The notes under the pieces: generated by a model
What the model was told of the DNA's origin: nothing
What the model saw: only the letters and a program-made list of their open reading frames with translations
The model's database searches: none
Program-made: the position numbers and the translations under genes
Shown here: positions 11,648 to 24,818 of the stretch, piece by piece
How the letters are laid out: each line of letters begins with the position of its first letter
Position numbering within the stretch: position 1 is the stretch's first letter
NCBI GenBank assembly: GCA_039096225.1
Contig: JBBPEB010000032.1
Span: 903,501-967,500 of the forward strand
From: Blastocystis sp. Blastoise
Taxonomy: Eukaryota; Sar; Bigyra; Opalinata; Blastocystidae
Length of the DNA stretch: 64,000 nt
Reading direction: 5' to 3'

Positions 11648-12962
11648 ATGCCTCAAGTTCAATCTACACGTCCTGTATGCATATATATTTCTCTATGCTT
11701 TTTACATACTCATGTAGGTTAAATTCTGGGAAAAACTTTGTGTTGGTGGTATAGCTGGTATTATTGGTACTAGTATTGTCTACCCTCTTGATATGGTTAA
11801 GACTCGTTTACAAAGACAAGTTAATGCTACTGAATTAAAATACAAAGGACCTGTTCATTGTTTTAAGACCATTATTAAAGAAGAAGGTGCTGCTGGTCTT
11901 TATCGTGGTATTCTTGCTAACTTAATTGGTGTTACTCCTGAAAAGGCTATTAAATTAGCTGTTAACGATGGTTTAAGAGAATATCTTAAGGATAAAGATG
12001 GTCGTCTTCCTTTATGGAAGGAAGTTATTGCTGGTGCTGGTATGTCTTAATGTTTATATTCTTATGAAATTTTTATTCTAATTCTTATGATTTTTTTTTA
12101 TTCTTATGAATTTTATTTTATTCTTATGAATTTTATTCTTATTCTTATAAATTTTTATTCTTATTTTGATGAATTTTTATTCTAATTCTTGTGTATAGGT
12201 GCTGGTTTCTGTCAAGTTATTGCTACTAATCCCATGGAAATCACTAAGATTCGTATGCAAGTATGTTTATATAGATATTATCTATTGTTATATTATATTA
12301 TATTATGTTATTTAAATAGGTACAAGCTACTTTACCTGCTGCTGAAAGAACTGGTCTTTGGGCTGGTATATATATATATAATTATTATATGTATAATTAT
12401 ATATATAGTTTGTAAGGATCTTGGTATTCGTGGTATGTATAAAGGTGCTACTATTACCTTATTAAGAGATGTTCCTTACTCTATGATTTTCTTCCCTCTT
12501 AACTCTAATCTTAAGAAGCTCTTCAGTAAGAATGAAGATGATGTTTCTCTTTCTGGTCTTATGATCAGTGGTATGAGTGCTGGTGCCTTCGCTTCTGGTA
12601 TTAGTATGTACTCTTATTATTATTATTATAGTTATTATTATATTTATTATTATTATTATATTTATTATGCTTAATATTTTTATTATTCTTTTATACATAT
12701 AATATATAATATAAAAATGAATCTCTATATAGTGACTCCTATGGATGTTATTAAGACTCGTGTCCAAGCTGCTAAGGGATCTAAATCTGATGTTAAATTC
12801 GGTCAAATGTTTATGAAGGTTTACAGAGAAGAAGGTTTTAAGGCTCTTTATAAGGGTACTGTACCTCGTATGTGCGTCCAAGCTCCTCTCTTTGCTATTG
12901 CTCTTACTGCCTTTGAATTACAAAAGAGATATATTATGTATGGTACTTTCTTCCCTAAGTAA
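11648..12962 (+). CDS. Mitochondrial carrier, glutamate/aspartate type (SLC25)
   Basis: Inner-membrane solute carrier of the SLC25 family. Six exons with GT-AG introns, starting MPQVQSTRP at 11648. The three carrier signatures PxDxxKxR are all present: PLDMVKTRLQ, NPMEITKIRMQ and TPMDVIKTRVQ, each in one of three ~100-residue repeats with two helices. The segments GLYRGILANLIGVTPEKAIK and GAGAGFCQVIATNPME closely follow the glutamate carriers (SLC25A18/22) and the carrier half of aspartate/glutamate carriers (SLC25A12/13). The calcium-binding EF-hand domain of the latter is absent here. It would link mitochondrial and cytosolic amino-acid pools and shows the organism has a metabolically active mitochondrion. 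The ATG splice at GGTATTA|GTATG joins A to TG to rebuild the conserved Met of GIMTPMD. Exact substrate is inferred. Confidence 0.9.
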
Positions 12963-13348
12963 ATTCGATCGAACGTAACACTAAATTAATTAAATGACCA
13001 AGATAATCCTCTATATTTATGTTGTTCTATTTCATATAGATTTATATGTTTCTTTTTTTTTTATTTATAAATGATTTATCTTTTCTCATCTTAGATGTAT
13101 TTTTTTCAATGACAATTTATTTGTTTCATATCAATCTTTTTAGTTTAAGAAAACAAAACAATTATAATAAATATGTAAAACGATTGAAAATATCGTAATT
13201 CATATATAAAAAGTGACAAGCAAACTAAAAATAATAATAGAGATATCTATAAAAAATATCACTCATAGAAATCTACTAATTCTAAAAATTAACAGTCCCT
13301 ATATCATAGTTTAGTAACTATATACATATCACCATATATATATATAGG
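12963..13348. other. Short intergenic region between convergent genes
   Basis: AT-rich 3' flanks of the carrier gene (plus) and phosphomannomutase (minus). No gene or structured element is seen. Confidence 0.6.
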
Positions 13349-13466
13349 TTATTCATTGAAGAAAAGATCGGTGACTTGTTTAATAGTATCTTCAGGACAT
13401 GTGACTGAATGACCTATTACCTTGGGATGTGAAAATATTTCATAATCATTACCACCCTAGAAAAAG

Positions 13467-13547
<81 letters not shown>

Positions 13548-13570
13548 TAATAATAATAATAATAATAATA

Positions 13571-13605
<35 letters not shown>

Positions 13606-14515
13606 TATATAATAATAATAATAATAATATATCCAGGCATTGTTTTATCTCCAAAGAAATGAATTTCATCAAAATTATCAAGTAAGAATCGTAAACAATA
13701 TGTTTTATCCCATCCAGTTGGGAAAACATCAAAAGATATTTGTCCTCCAATAGAATAAGTAAAATTCATTTCAGGAAAAGCAGATTTCAAAGTATCTACC
13801 ATGGTTGAACGAATATGATGTTCATTATCATATTTTTCGAATTCATTACGTTCTTCTCTGCTACAATTACGACCAATGGGACTAACGTTAATCATACCCG
13901 AACGGAATTCAATAAAAGTACCTCTTTTTACAGGGATATCTAAATCAGCAATGTATCTTAATGTAAAATTCACAAATTTATTTAGTTGACTATTAGAGTA
14001 CTCATCAGTAATATTCTATAATCATAAAATAAAGAAACATAAAATAAATTATTAATTTAACAATAAAGCAAAAAACATATAAGCTAGTCATAAATAAATA
14101 CCTTTGAATGAATGAGACGTCCATCTTTAAATGCAACCAATCCATTCTGAGAAAAACAATAATCGACTTCATTCATAACTATAAATATATATATAATAAA
14201 AGATACTTTCTTCAAAAAAAATGTAAACCTTCATTTAAATCAATAATAATGATAAAATAAGAAGAAAAATAAGTAAACTAGCACATACCATTAGCTCCTA
14301 ACTGTTCTTGTTGCTTGACAAGATCAGAACCTCCAACAGTACCTATACATATCTTTGTCTTCAACTTCGCCAACATGTCCTTAATACTTTGAGGAGCAAC
14401 CTATTTATATGAAAAGATAAAGATAGAACATAATTGAAAATATATATACAGATCTAAAAGGAGTAAGTGTTCCATCTATATCAAATAAAGCTATCTTTCT
14501 TGGGTTTCTAAGCAT
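13349..14515 (-). CDS. PMM: Phosphomannomutase (PMM)
   Basis: Interconverts mannose-6-phosphate and mannose-1-phosphate, feeding GDP-mannose for N-glycans and GPI anchors. HAD-fold enzyme. The start [20 protein letters not shown] (ATG at 14515) carries the catalytic DxDGT motif. Further family landmarks follow across the exons: [33 protein letters not shown], the signature [55 protein letters not shown], and GHSV near the end (FFNE stop). Introns are GT-AG; the last one is almost entirely a (TAA)n repeat. Full length for the family. Its product would serve the glycosylation enzymes encoded further right in the window. Confidence 0.95.
13467..13630. repeat. (TAA)n microsatellite in a PMM intron
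   Basis: About 160 bp of nearly pure TAA/TTA trinucleotide with a few interruptions, bounded by the splice sites of the last PMM intron. Six-frame translation gives poly-Ile/Tyr/Leu, which is not coding. Confidence 0.9.
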
Positions 14516-15221
14516 TGTAATTCAGTAAAAAAATGAGAAAAAGTGATGAAACATTTTTTTTACAATAAACACTGAAATTGTTATTTTAAAATTCTCCGTA
14601 TATATAATTAAATATTCATGGTTTTTTATTTCTATAAAAAACAGAAGTTTTTGTGACGAATCTTCATCAAGATACTTTTCATTTTAGTATAGAATAGTTA
14701 TAAAGATTACTAAAGCAGGAATTAGTCGTGCAATGTATTAGCTGAATGATACTTATTTCCTTTACTTTATTAATCCCAAATTTAGTTGACATTTTCTGTA
14801 AAGAAGATTCATTTTTGTTGATTATGAAAGTGATTTAAATGGTATTTTTTCTTTGAATATGTAAATAGTAAGTATTATATATTTATAACATTATTTTTAA
14901 AAAGAGATTTGATTCAGTTACTGTTTTTGTATAAATAATGTAGATACTGAACAATTTTATTTTAAGCAAAGTTTATATATATATTTCATGATATAGGAAC
15001 AAAAGAATTGACAGTCTAGGATTCAACAAAAGTTTATTTATACATGGATTAAGAAAAACTTAAAATATAAATATGATAGTATGATTCATTATGTGAACTT
15101 GTTTTATTTATATTTATTCACACACACAAAAAAAATAAATTCAATAATAAAAAAGAGGAAAAACACTAGAAAATGAAAACTATTAAAAAAAAAATGATAA
15201 ATATTAAGATAAGAATATGAA
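14516..15221. other. Intergenic region
   Basis: AT-rich, no gene seen. It should hold the PMM promoter and the 3' flank of the coiled-coil gene. Confidence 0.55.
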
Positions 15222-18200
15222 CTAACGTTTGTCTTTATTCTTTCGTTTTTGTTTCTTTGGAGATTTACGAGCAGAACTCATAGATAATTTATTGTTATTA
15301 TGTTTCTTTGATACATCACTGGTATTTTTCGTTTTAGACTTATTTATATCTGTTTCTTGATTTGCCAAGTTGACTTGAGATTGTTCCATCGATTCTTCTT
15401 GGATACTACATAAATTAGTCACATTGTTAGATCTCTCTTTGATTCTGTTCTGAATAGAATTCTTTATATACTTATCAGAATCAATAGAATTTGATTTATT
15501 TGAGCTTTGTTCACATTGATAATAATTCTCTGTATTTATAATATCTTCATTCACATGAATTGTTGGTTTCTCAAAACGAATAACTCGATTATCTTTCGGT
15601 TTCAATCCTTCTTTCTTTGTTATGTCTAAACATGACTTTATAGGTGTTGAAGGTATACGTTGTTTATATGTACGATGTAAAGATTCTATTTGTATTTGAA
15701 TCCATTCTGGCCAATCATATAAAGGAATCTTATTATGTAAGATTATTTTATATAGCTTTTTATAGATAGATGAAGAGAATCCAATAAACAGTGGATCTTC
15801 TTTCTTAATATATTGTTGACTTGAATAAACTAAAATAATAAAATGAAAGAATATATAATCATTCTTAGAATTCTCTGAAAATAATTTCCAATCTGTGATT
15901 CCACGCATAAATTGTTTGATAATGTCTTCTGATGGAGCTGTATCTACAACTGAAATATCAAGAAAAGAATCAACAAGTGGTTGAGTAGATATTGATGTAT
16001 AATTCTTATTAATAGTAGAGAGAGGATAAGAGAGAGAAGACTGAACAATAGGTGTGTTTTGTATTTGTGAAGAAGAAGAAGAAGAAGAAGAAGAAATATT
16101 CATAGAAGAAGAAGAAGAAATATTCATAGAAGAAGAGATATCCTGTATAGTTGTAGTTGTAGGAATACAATTAATAGAATCAATAGATACATCTTTTTTC
16201 ATTTGTTTTGTTTCATATATAGACGATAAACAATTTTCATTATTTATATGTAAACTAGAAGTATTTTGGATACATTGACTAGGGTTATCTATATACTCAT
16301 TCGTTTGTTCACATGAAATCTCATGTTGATTTCTAGATACATCTTTTGATTTATCGATAGATATAGAATTTGGAATAGTATTATATCTATCTATAAGTAT
16401 AGTATTAGTGACATTATCAGAAATATTTTTGGGTATCGATTCAGATCTTTGTTCTGATATATGATCAATATTTTCAGAATTATTTTCAGTATTATTTTTT
16501 ATAATACATTTATTAATACTTTTGGAATCATTTTCCGATATTTGATTATTTATCGTAGGATCTTGTTTAGAAGAATGAAGAGGAAGAGAAGAAGATTGAT
16601 CTAAAAGATTTAAAAAGTCTTGTATCGTATCATTATATGAATCATCTAAAATAGAATTTTCTAGTTCAATATCTTTCTCTTGATATAGAGATTCCTTTGA
16701 TATTGATTGTATATAAGATGAACATGATTCTAATGGTTTATTCACTAATTCTATAGTCTTCACTACATTCTTTGGAGTAGAGATCGAGTCTTTGTCATGG
16801 AATATATGATGTGTCCATTCATCGTGATTAAATAATTGTGTTTTTATAGAATTATATTGTTCTTTGTTTATAGATTGTGATTCTGAATATATAGGTGTTT
16901 GAGGTTGTGAGGATGATGACAAACTTTCACTTGAAGATTCAAATAACGGTACAGTATAGAATGAAGTAGAATCGTCTTGTTTAGAAGAAAACGATATAGG
17001 ATCTTGAAGTAGAACTTGTGTATAGGAGAGGTTTATAGGAGAAGGAGAAGGTATAGAATTAGAGATAGATAATGGAGTTGATTGGATAGTCTTGAATGGT
17101 CTATTTGAATGTTTTTTCTTTGTTAAAGAGAGAGATGTTGATGATGATGATGTTGATGATGATGATGGTTCTGAAGTGATATTATTTTCTTTGACTATAT
17201 CAGCATAAGTGACTGACGATATGTGAGGATAAAGAGAAGAAGAAGAAACAGAAGAAGTATTTAATAATGGTGGGAAATGAGAGAGGGAAGAAATAGATGG
17301 AGACTGATTGGACGATAATAATGGATTATCATTTGAAGTTATTTCTAGTGAAACATTATTATTAGTATATGTATCATTATTTATTGATATATCATTATTT
17401 ATCGATATATTACTCTTTATGTTTTTAGAATCAGAATTCTCTTGATTATTATTTGATGATGAAATGGATGAATCTTCAAGAATTATTGATTGTATTAATG
17501 GTTTTTCAGTACTGTTTATAGTTGAAGATGAAGGAGGAGTAGAAGGAGGAGTAGAAGGAGATATAGTTGAAGGAGAAAGAGGAGTAGAAGGAAATATAGT
17601 TGACTGAATAGTAGTTGAAGAAAGAATAGTTGAAGGAGTAGAAGGAGTTGAAGGAGGAGATGTAGAACCAAAATAAGATTCAGGAAGAGAAGACTCTTCT
17701 AGGTAGGGAATATAATTTTCTGAAGATTCATCTGTAGAATAGATTGAATAAATAGGACTGTGAACATAGGGGATTGGCGATTGAATATCCATATCTAAGA
17801 ATATATATATATAAATGAATATTAATACTATGAATAACATATATATCAATATTGATAATTATATAAATATAATAAGAATATATAATATGAACTATACCTT
17901 TTCGTTGTAGTTGTTCTTCAAGAATAGAAATCGTTTTCTTGGACTCCGAAAGAGCACCCAAAACCTCTTGATATAAAGAATATATACTCTCATTCTGTTT
18001 ATATACATCTTTCTATAATAATGATTCATATAAATATAGGAATTAATAAATCTATTTATATATATAATAAAATATAAATTAAATATATATGTGTTACCAT
18101 ATTATGTATTGTTTGTTCTAATTCTTCGTTTTTCAATAAAACTTCTTTCATATCCTTCTGAATCTGTCTGTATTTTTTTTCAGACTCTTCTTTATAGACC

Positions 18201-19102
18201 TCCTTACTGTGTATCATATCCTGAAGTGATGATTTTAAGCCATCTTTCTGAACTGATAATTGCTGAAAATCATTCTATATAGAATATATATGTTATATAT
18301 ATATTATATATAATTATTTAATAAAGAATAAAGTAAATATAATCCTAATTATAAGAATATTATAATAATACATAAAAACAAAAATGTATAGAATAATATC
18401 AATAAACATAATAAAAATAGAATAAAAACCCACTTTAATACTATTAATAATAATCTTTTGTTTTTCAATTAATTTATTTTTTATAGCTATATCAATTTGT
18501 AATGAAGTTACTAGTTGAGTCATAGACTCTTGTTCAAACTATATACTAATAATAAACATATATATAACCTATATACATCATGATCTTGCTTATATTTCAA
18601 ATCCTGCATTTTATGCTGAAGATTTTCATTCTCAAGTTTTAATTTTTCCAATCTATAGAAGAAGAAGAATATTCATAAACAGTAATTGGAAAAATTAAAA
18701 AATACTTGTTTGTTGCTTCAATGAGTTGATTGTCAGTTTCACGAATAGAATCCGAATAACTAAATTGCTTCTGATTTAGTTCATATATCTTCGTTAAATA
18801 CCCTTCAATTGTAGTATCATCGGCTTTGCTTTTCAACTTTAATTTGCTAATTGTATCATTTAACTCAGATATTGTTTGACGCATATTAAAATTATCATCT
18901 TCTAATGACAAACATCGATTCTGTATAGAGTTGTACTTCGTTTTCCAAGAACATATTTCAGTATCTGCAAGAGAACCATTATTTACACATTCAGAATGAG
19001 GTTTCCTTTCATCTATATAATTTTAACGTATTCTATTACATAAATCCAACACAAATTACCTGAATCCTGAGACAATATGCTCTCTTTTTCTAGAGTTGAC
19101 AT
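15222..19102 (-). CDS. Coiled-coil protein with long Ser/Thr-rich tail, unrecognised
   Basis: I do not recognise a family. The start MSTLEKESILSQDS (ATG at 19102) and several short exons joined by GT-AG introns encode about 270 residues of heptad-rich coiled coil (for example LEDDNFNMRQTISELND, LEKLKLENENLQHKMQDL, KKTISILEEQLQRK). A single large exon (15222 to about 17790) then encodes roughly 855 residues rich in Ser, Thr, Asn, Ile and Pro. Its first part has short repeats of Pro-Ser-Thr (STPSTPST type), then poly-Ser runs. A more ordered segment near VDTAPSEDIIKQFMRGITDW is followed by YIFFHFIILVYSSQQ and a WPEWIQIQ motif. The end is strongly basic (SPKKQKRKNKDKR), resembling a nuclear-localisation or microtubule/nucleic-acid binding tail. 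A centrosomal or cytoskeletal scaffold is possible but unproven. Confidence 0.75.
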
Positions 19103-20108
19103 TTATATCTTATGATCTTATGAAAATAGCACTCAATATAATGGTAAAGAAATATTAATAATGTTTATATTAAGAATTAATAAAAAGAATCCAAAAAATG
19201 GAAGTCAAACAGAATTCTTTATAAAAAAAATAAAAGAGTTTCTTTTTTAACAATTTATACATTGAAGATAGAAATTATTTAATAATAATTGATTTAAAAA
19301 TAATTTATGATATATTCTATACATTGTTAATCTAATATATCAAATAATAATAAGTATAGTATCTCTTTTCAATTTGATGATTTCATAATACATTTTTTTT
19401 TCTCTCAATTTATTCTCAGAAATGATGACAAACATGGGAATATATTTGATGATATCAGAAAATGCGATTATAAAGTTAGTAAGTTGATAGACTCTAAATC
19501 TTCTGGGTAAATCTTACTATATATGTTTTCACTTTATTGGTACATGGGTATTTATTATGTTATTGAATGCTATTTAATATTAATTCATAATATTGTTAAA
19601 TGTGAATCCTTTTTTCTATAATTCTGGTTGTTTTCATAATGTTATTAAGATATCATTGTGATAGAGTAAATAATAGTTCAATGAGTGATTGATCCTATAT
19701 GGTTTTACATATTGATTTGAAACAAATAGTATTTCACACACAGTCTTTATCATTAAAAGTATTTTCAAATCATTGATAAATTATTATATCGTTTCGTCGT
19801 TTATACATATGCTTAATATTTTTTAAGATATAAATCATTATTTAAGAATTTACTATTTCTTGAGTTTTATTTAATGTCAAAAGTAAATTATTCTGTGTTC
19901 GTACAATTCTATATCTTAATGATTTAGTCATAATAATAAAATTGTTTTGTAATATTATTATCCTATATATTTATAGCATAACCATAATTCATATAATCAT
20001 TACACAATTATAGATTTAAAAATAGACATGTGAATATCATAAGTAAAACATCAGACTGTATATATAAAGATAAATAAATATTATTGAATAGAAGATAAAC
20101 AAAAAAGT
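19103..20108. other. Intergenic region, 1 kb
   Basis: AT-rich sequence with no recognisable gene, RNA or repeat beyond short AT runs; holds the promoter of the coiled-coil gene and the 3' flank of the Lys/Glu-rich gene. Confidence 0.5.
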
Positions 20109-20940
20109 TTATTCTGAATGACTTTTATGTTTCTTCTCTTTCTTTTCTATATATATAGAATCAATATATATATATATATATATGGATAATAAGCAATATA
20201 ATTCTATATATACCTTTTTTGTCTTTTTCCTTTTTGTCATGTGATTTTTCTATATATAATAAATATTAATATTATTATATGAAAGAATAATTATATATTA
20301 GTGATAATAATATATATACCATCTTTATCCTTTGCTTTTTTATCTTTATCTTTTATATATGTGTATAAATTATAGTAGAATAAGAGTAAAAAAAATAATA
20401 AATACGATTAGATTAAGGTAGAGATATACTTTTTTCTTTTTTATCTTCTTTTTCTTTCTTATCTTTTTTATCTTCCTTCTTATCTTTCTTTTCCTTCTTA
20501 TCTTTCTTTTCTTTCTTTTCTTCCTTCTTTTCCTCATTTTCTTTCTTTTCTTTTTCATTTGAAGGTCTACAAACAATAATGAAAAAAATATTTACATAAA
20601 AACATACTCAGTACAACAGTTCGACATCTTTTTAGTTTCTTTTTCGGCCTATATACGTTGTATAAAATATAATAATAAATAATTATATGGAAAAAAATAC
20701 TAATTTATTAAATTCTTGTTCAGTTACAGGTTTTGTTTCATTAAGATCAAGAGGTGGAGCATCACTAATCCCAAGAGCCTCTTTGGATTCTGGTGATAAA
20801 GGTCTAGCTACAAATTGTCGCTTAGAGAAATATTGCTTCACAAAATCATGAACAGCACTTGATGTATCAACATCATCATCAGCTATATTAAGAGTTCTTT
20901 TTTGTCCCCCTGTGACCTTTATACTCATATTCGGTTTCAT
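20109..20940 (-). CDS. Small protein with Lys/Glu-rich tail, unrecognised
   Basis: Start MKPNMSIKVTGGQKRTLNI (ATG at 20940). Exons join by GT-AG introns to a stop at 20109. The N-terminal ~85 residues look folded and contain VHDFVKQYFSKRQFVARPL and LGISDAPPLDLNETKPV. After KETKKMSNCCTEP the protein becomes a long run of EKK, DKK and KED units, split over several small exons, and finishes KKHKSHSE. Such tails occur in nuclear and translation-associated proteins, but I cannot name a family. The Lys/Glu-coding exon at 20431-20570 is purine-rich on the minus strand and visibly repetitive, so its length may vary between strains. Confidence 0.65.
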
Positions 20941-21634
20941 CGTGTCGGATTCTTTCAAATAAAAGAAATGAATACACTTACTAAATAATGATTTTTGAGT
21001 TCTTTTATTCTTTTTTTAACATGAATTCTATCATATATATTATTATATTTTTTAATTTAATACAAATATGACAGTTTATTGCTATTTCATAATTGTCTCT
21101 GATCTTTTATACATAATTTCAAAAGAGTATTGATCAATGAAAACTCGGCTTTTTCATTATTAATTGATATATCTGTATAATAAATGTAAAGAGAAAAACG
21201 TTTTTAGAAAAGAACTACTTATTTGTTGTAAGCTAGTACAGTATCGTGCATTTTTGTTTGTAAATAAGCTTTATAATTTTAATTATCATACTTGACAGAG
21301 TGAATGTGATATGACAGATATATTAAAAAAATGATTTTAAAATGGATAGTATTCATAATGAATGATTTTGAATTTATTAATTGAACATTAGTAATTCTAA
21401 TTAGACGATATCAACGAATAGAAGAGTTCTGATTACTTATATCTATTATATTAAATTAAATGATGATAAAAAGAGAACCAAACAAGAAATGAAAATGGAA
21501 ATGAAAGAGAAACTTTGTTCATTCAATCTGGCAACGTGATTCCCAAGGTTATTTAAAAAAACAAACTTTTCCATGTATTCTTGTGACATTCTATTTCAAT
21601 CTCCATTTTCGTGCTCTCCTCTACGTATATAAAG
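20941..21634. other. Divergent promoter region
   Basis: Lies between two genes transcribed away from each other (Lys/Glu-rich gene and TIM23). No gene is seen. Confidence 0.55.
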
Positions 21635-22646
21635 ATGACTGATAACAACGATAAACGTGAAGCTGGTCCCTCCAAGCTTGACTCTCTTCTTGATAACATA
21701 AATATTTCTGATTCTGCTGTTAATAACATGTCATCTATGTTTAATTCTTCCGATGATGGACAATATGATTTCCTTGAACCTGATAAGGTCAAACGTACAT
21801 GGAGTGAAATGTGCTTTCACAACGTAGCTGTTTGCTATTTATCAGGTTTAACTTTTGGTGGTATCTATGGTCTTTATGAAGGTTTGAAAACTAATAAGTC
21901 TAAATATTTTAAGATTCGTGTCAATACTGTTTTAAATAAAATGACTCTTCGTGGTCCTTCTATCGGTAACGCTGCTGGTATCTTAGGTAAGTTTTTATTG
22001 AACACTATTTTTATTTGACACTATTTTTTTTCATATTTTTCTTGATCATTATTTCAATGTCAATCTCTATGATTTAAAACTATTAATATACTTAGCTTTA
22101 CTTTATGGTAGTTCTATCTGGGCTATTGATAAGGGTTGTGACCAAGTAGGTGTTCATAAGAATGATATAGTAGGCCCTCTTGCTGCTGGCTTTACTACAG
22201 GTGCTTTCTTTAAATGTACAGGTATGTTTAGGATTCCTTTTCTTTTTTATAATATTTATAATATTTAGGTTTTTTATTCTTTTATTATATATTATTATTT
22301 ATTATTTATAATTATTATTTTATATTTATTATTTTAATATATTTAATATTTTAATATATTTAATATTTTATATATTATCTTTATTTATAATTATTATTTC
22401 ATATATTTATTATTATAATTAAACATATTATATAATGCAATGTATTATATAATTTATATCAGACTGATTATATTAACTTTATTATTTCTCTTCCCCTTCT
22501 CCATCCTCTTTTCTATAGCTGGTTTCAAGTCTTCTATATTATCTGGTATTATTGGTATAGGTGCTGTATTAGCTTTAAAGGGCATTCAGGAGGTACAGAA
22601 GAAGATGGGAGTCAAAGGACACTGGAGGACTCTTCTCTATCTTTAA
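21635..22646 (+). CDS. TIM23: TIM23-like mitochondrial inner-membrane translocase subunit
   Basis: Channel component of the presequence translocase of the mitochondrial inner membrane. Start MTDNNDKREAGPSKL at 21635; three exons joined by GT-AG introns (GTAAGTTT...ACTTAG and GTATGTT...TCTATAG). After an acidic, soluble N-terminal ~70 residues comes the Tim17/22/23 domain of four hydrophobic helices with GxxxG-type glycine spacing: YLSGLTFGGIYGLYEGLK, then KIRVNTVLNKMTLRGPSIGN leading to AGILALLYGSSIW, then GPLAAGFTTGAFFKCT and SSILSGIIGIGAVLAL. The KIRVNTVLN...RGPxxGNxAG segment is the best match to TIM23 rather than TIM17 or TIM22. The soluble N-terminus also fits the intermembrane-space domain of TIM23. 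Confidence 0.88.
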
Positions 22647-22647
22647 G

Positions 22648-22689
<42 letters not shown>

Positions 22690-23548
22690 ATTCTTATTAT
22701 CTATATTTATATCTACTTTTTATTCTTTATACTTCTCTTACTATATCAATACATTTTTATATACATTCTTTTAAGGTCTACTTTTTATTATTGCTTTTTT
22801 TTTGACCTTATTTGTGGGGTTTAGACATTTCACTTTTCTTTATTTTACTATTGATTGATGGGTTTTATTTACTATCCTTGTTTTGTTAAAAGATTTTTTA
22901 AATATGTATACTATAAATAAAGACATGAAAAATAAGTATATAACTCAAATACTCATTTCATATCATTTAATCCATTTATTATATAGTATATGAAGTTATT
23001 ATTTTCATTGCTTCGAGTATTATTAAGACAATTGTATAAATTATGTCTCACTATCTCATAAGAATTTGATAAAATTAAAAATACAGGATTTTCAAACTTT
23101 CGAATAAAGATTGAAAACAATAATCAACAGTTTTATTCACCAAATCATCACTCTAACATTTATCTTGCCTTGATATCTTCGATTCTATATGTACAATACC
23201 TTAATCTTCAATGAAATTGGTGAATTCTAACATATATAGAACTCAACGTTTCTTAATAATAGAAATGATTAGACTCCTATAATAAACATATATTTATTCA
23301 GTTTGAATATGATTTTTTTTCAGAAAAACTGATTTATACTGATTCTTTCTAAAATTTCTATGAGTCATTTTCATTTTTTTTTTTGAGAATCTTCTCCTCA
23401 TTTTTATGGGGAAATGACGTCATTCGATCAGAAGTCGAATGTATGAACAGAAGTTCAGTAACATGTTATGTTGTTCGATTTATTCTTTCATTTATTAGAA
23501 ATACATTCCATATTTCTTTATTTTTCAATTTAGATCAACTATCTTCCA
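22647..23548. other. Intergenic region
   Basis: No gene seen. Starts with an (AT)n run in the TIM23 3' flank (22648-22690). The 190 bp before 23549 are less AT-rich and probably contain the promoter and 5' UTR of the PHO88-ankyrin gene. Confidence 0.5.
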
Positions 23549-24778
23549 ATGAGTTTTTCTGTTTCTTCTATTGCAATCAGTATGGGATCTATGGTCCTCT
23601 CTCGTATGATCGATGTTTCTGATCCTGTACGACTTAATATCTTCAGAGGTGTCTATGTTGCTTTAATGCTTATTTCCTCTGCTATATACTTTTATATTAA
23701 ACAAAAAGTTATTGAAAAGAATGATACTAGAAAAATCTGGATTGAAAAGAAGATGATGGGTGTTACGGATTGTCAAGAATCTACGTATGTTCAATACGAA
23801 ACTGAAATGGCTGATAAGATGATCTCTTCTCCTATCCAAGGTGCTTTAATGACCTTAGGTTTAATGTCTATGTACATGAAATTACATTATGGCCTTTTAA
23901 TGCAAATTATTCAATTCCCCTATACTCTCTACAAAAATCCTTTATTCAAGAAATATATTTTAGGTATGGATATTCCTAAAGCTTATGGTGAAACTACTGA
24001 ATGGTAAATTTATAATTTCTTTCTTTTTTATTATTATTTAAAATATTATTTGTATACTATTCTCTACATTATAGTCCTATTTCTAAGATGACTGGTGAAG
24101 AAGCTAAGAAGAATCTTAAGAAGGCTATTGTCGATACTTGGGATCAATGCGAACTTGCTGATTATTCTAAATTAGAAGAATTAATTAAAAACACTAAAGA
24201 ACCTAATGCTACTACTACTGTATATATTTGATATTAAATATTAGTTATTGAAGATTATTAATATATTCTAAGTTATATTATAGAATTATCTTTAGTATAT
24301 TGTAGTATTCTATATATATATATATATAGGATGGTTGGACTCCTCTTATGGTTCTTATGGGTAATACTACTGCTAATCCTTCCTTTGTCAAGTCCTTCCT
24401 TGCTCTTGGTTGTCAATATACCATGAAAGATAATCAGGGATGGACTCCTCTCCATTGGGCTGCTTATCATAATAATGTCGCCATGGCTGAAGTATATACT
24501 ATACTTATATTCATATTATATTTATATATGATTATTTATTTTGTTTATATTATGATTATATATTTTTGTTTATATTATATTTATGATTATGATTATATTT
24601 ATGATTATTATTTAATCATTTAGTATTATATATATATATAGGCTTTATTTAATGAAGTCAAGGAATCACGTGCTTTAGAGTTATGCGTCATCACTGATAA
24701 GGAGGGAAACACTCCTTATGAATTAGCCGCTAAAGAGAATCAAGAACAATTCGTTACTTGGATCCGTAGATGCTTAGA

Positions 24779-24818
<40 letters not shown>

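Noticed and set aside
13449-13973. Open frames with poly-Ile, poly-Tyr or poly-Leu tails
   Set aside because: They read through the (TAA)n intron of phosphomannomutase; only the part before the splice site is coding. The same applies to frames at 26257-26529, 26328-26765 and 38849-39127.
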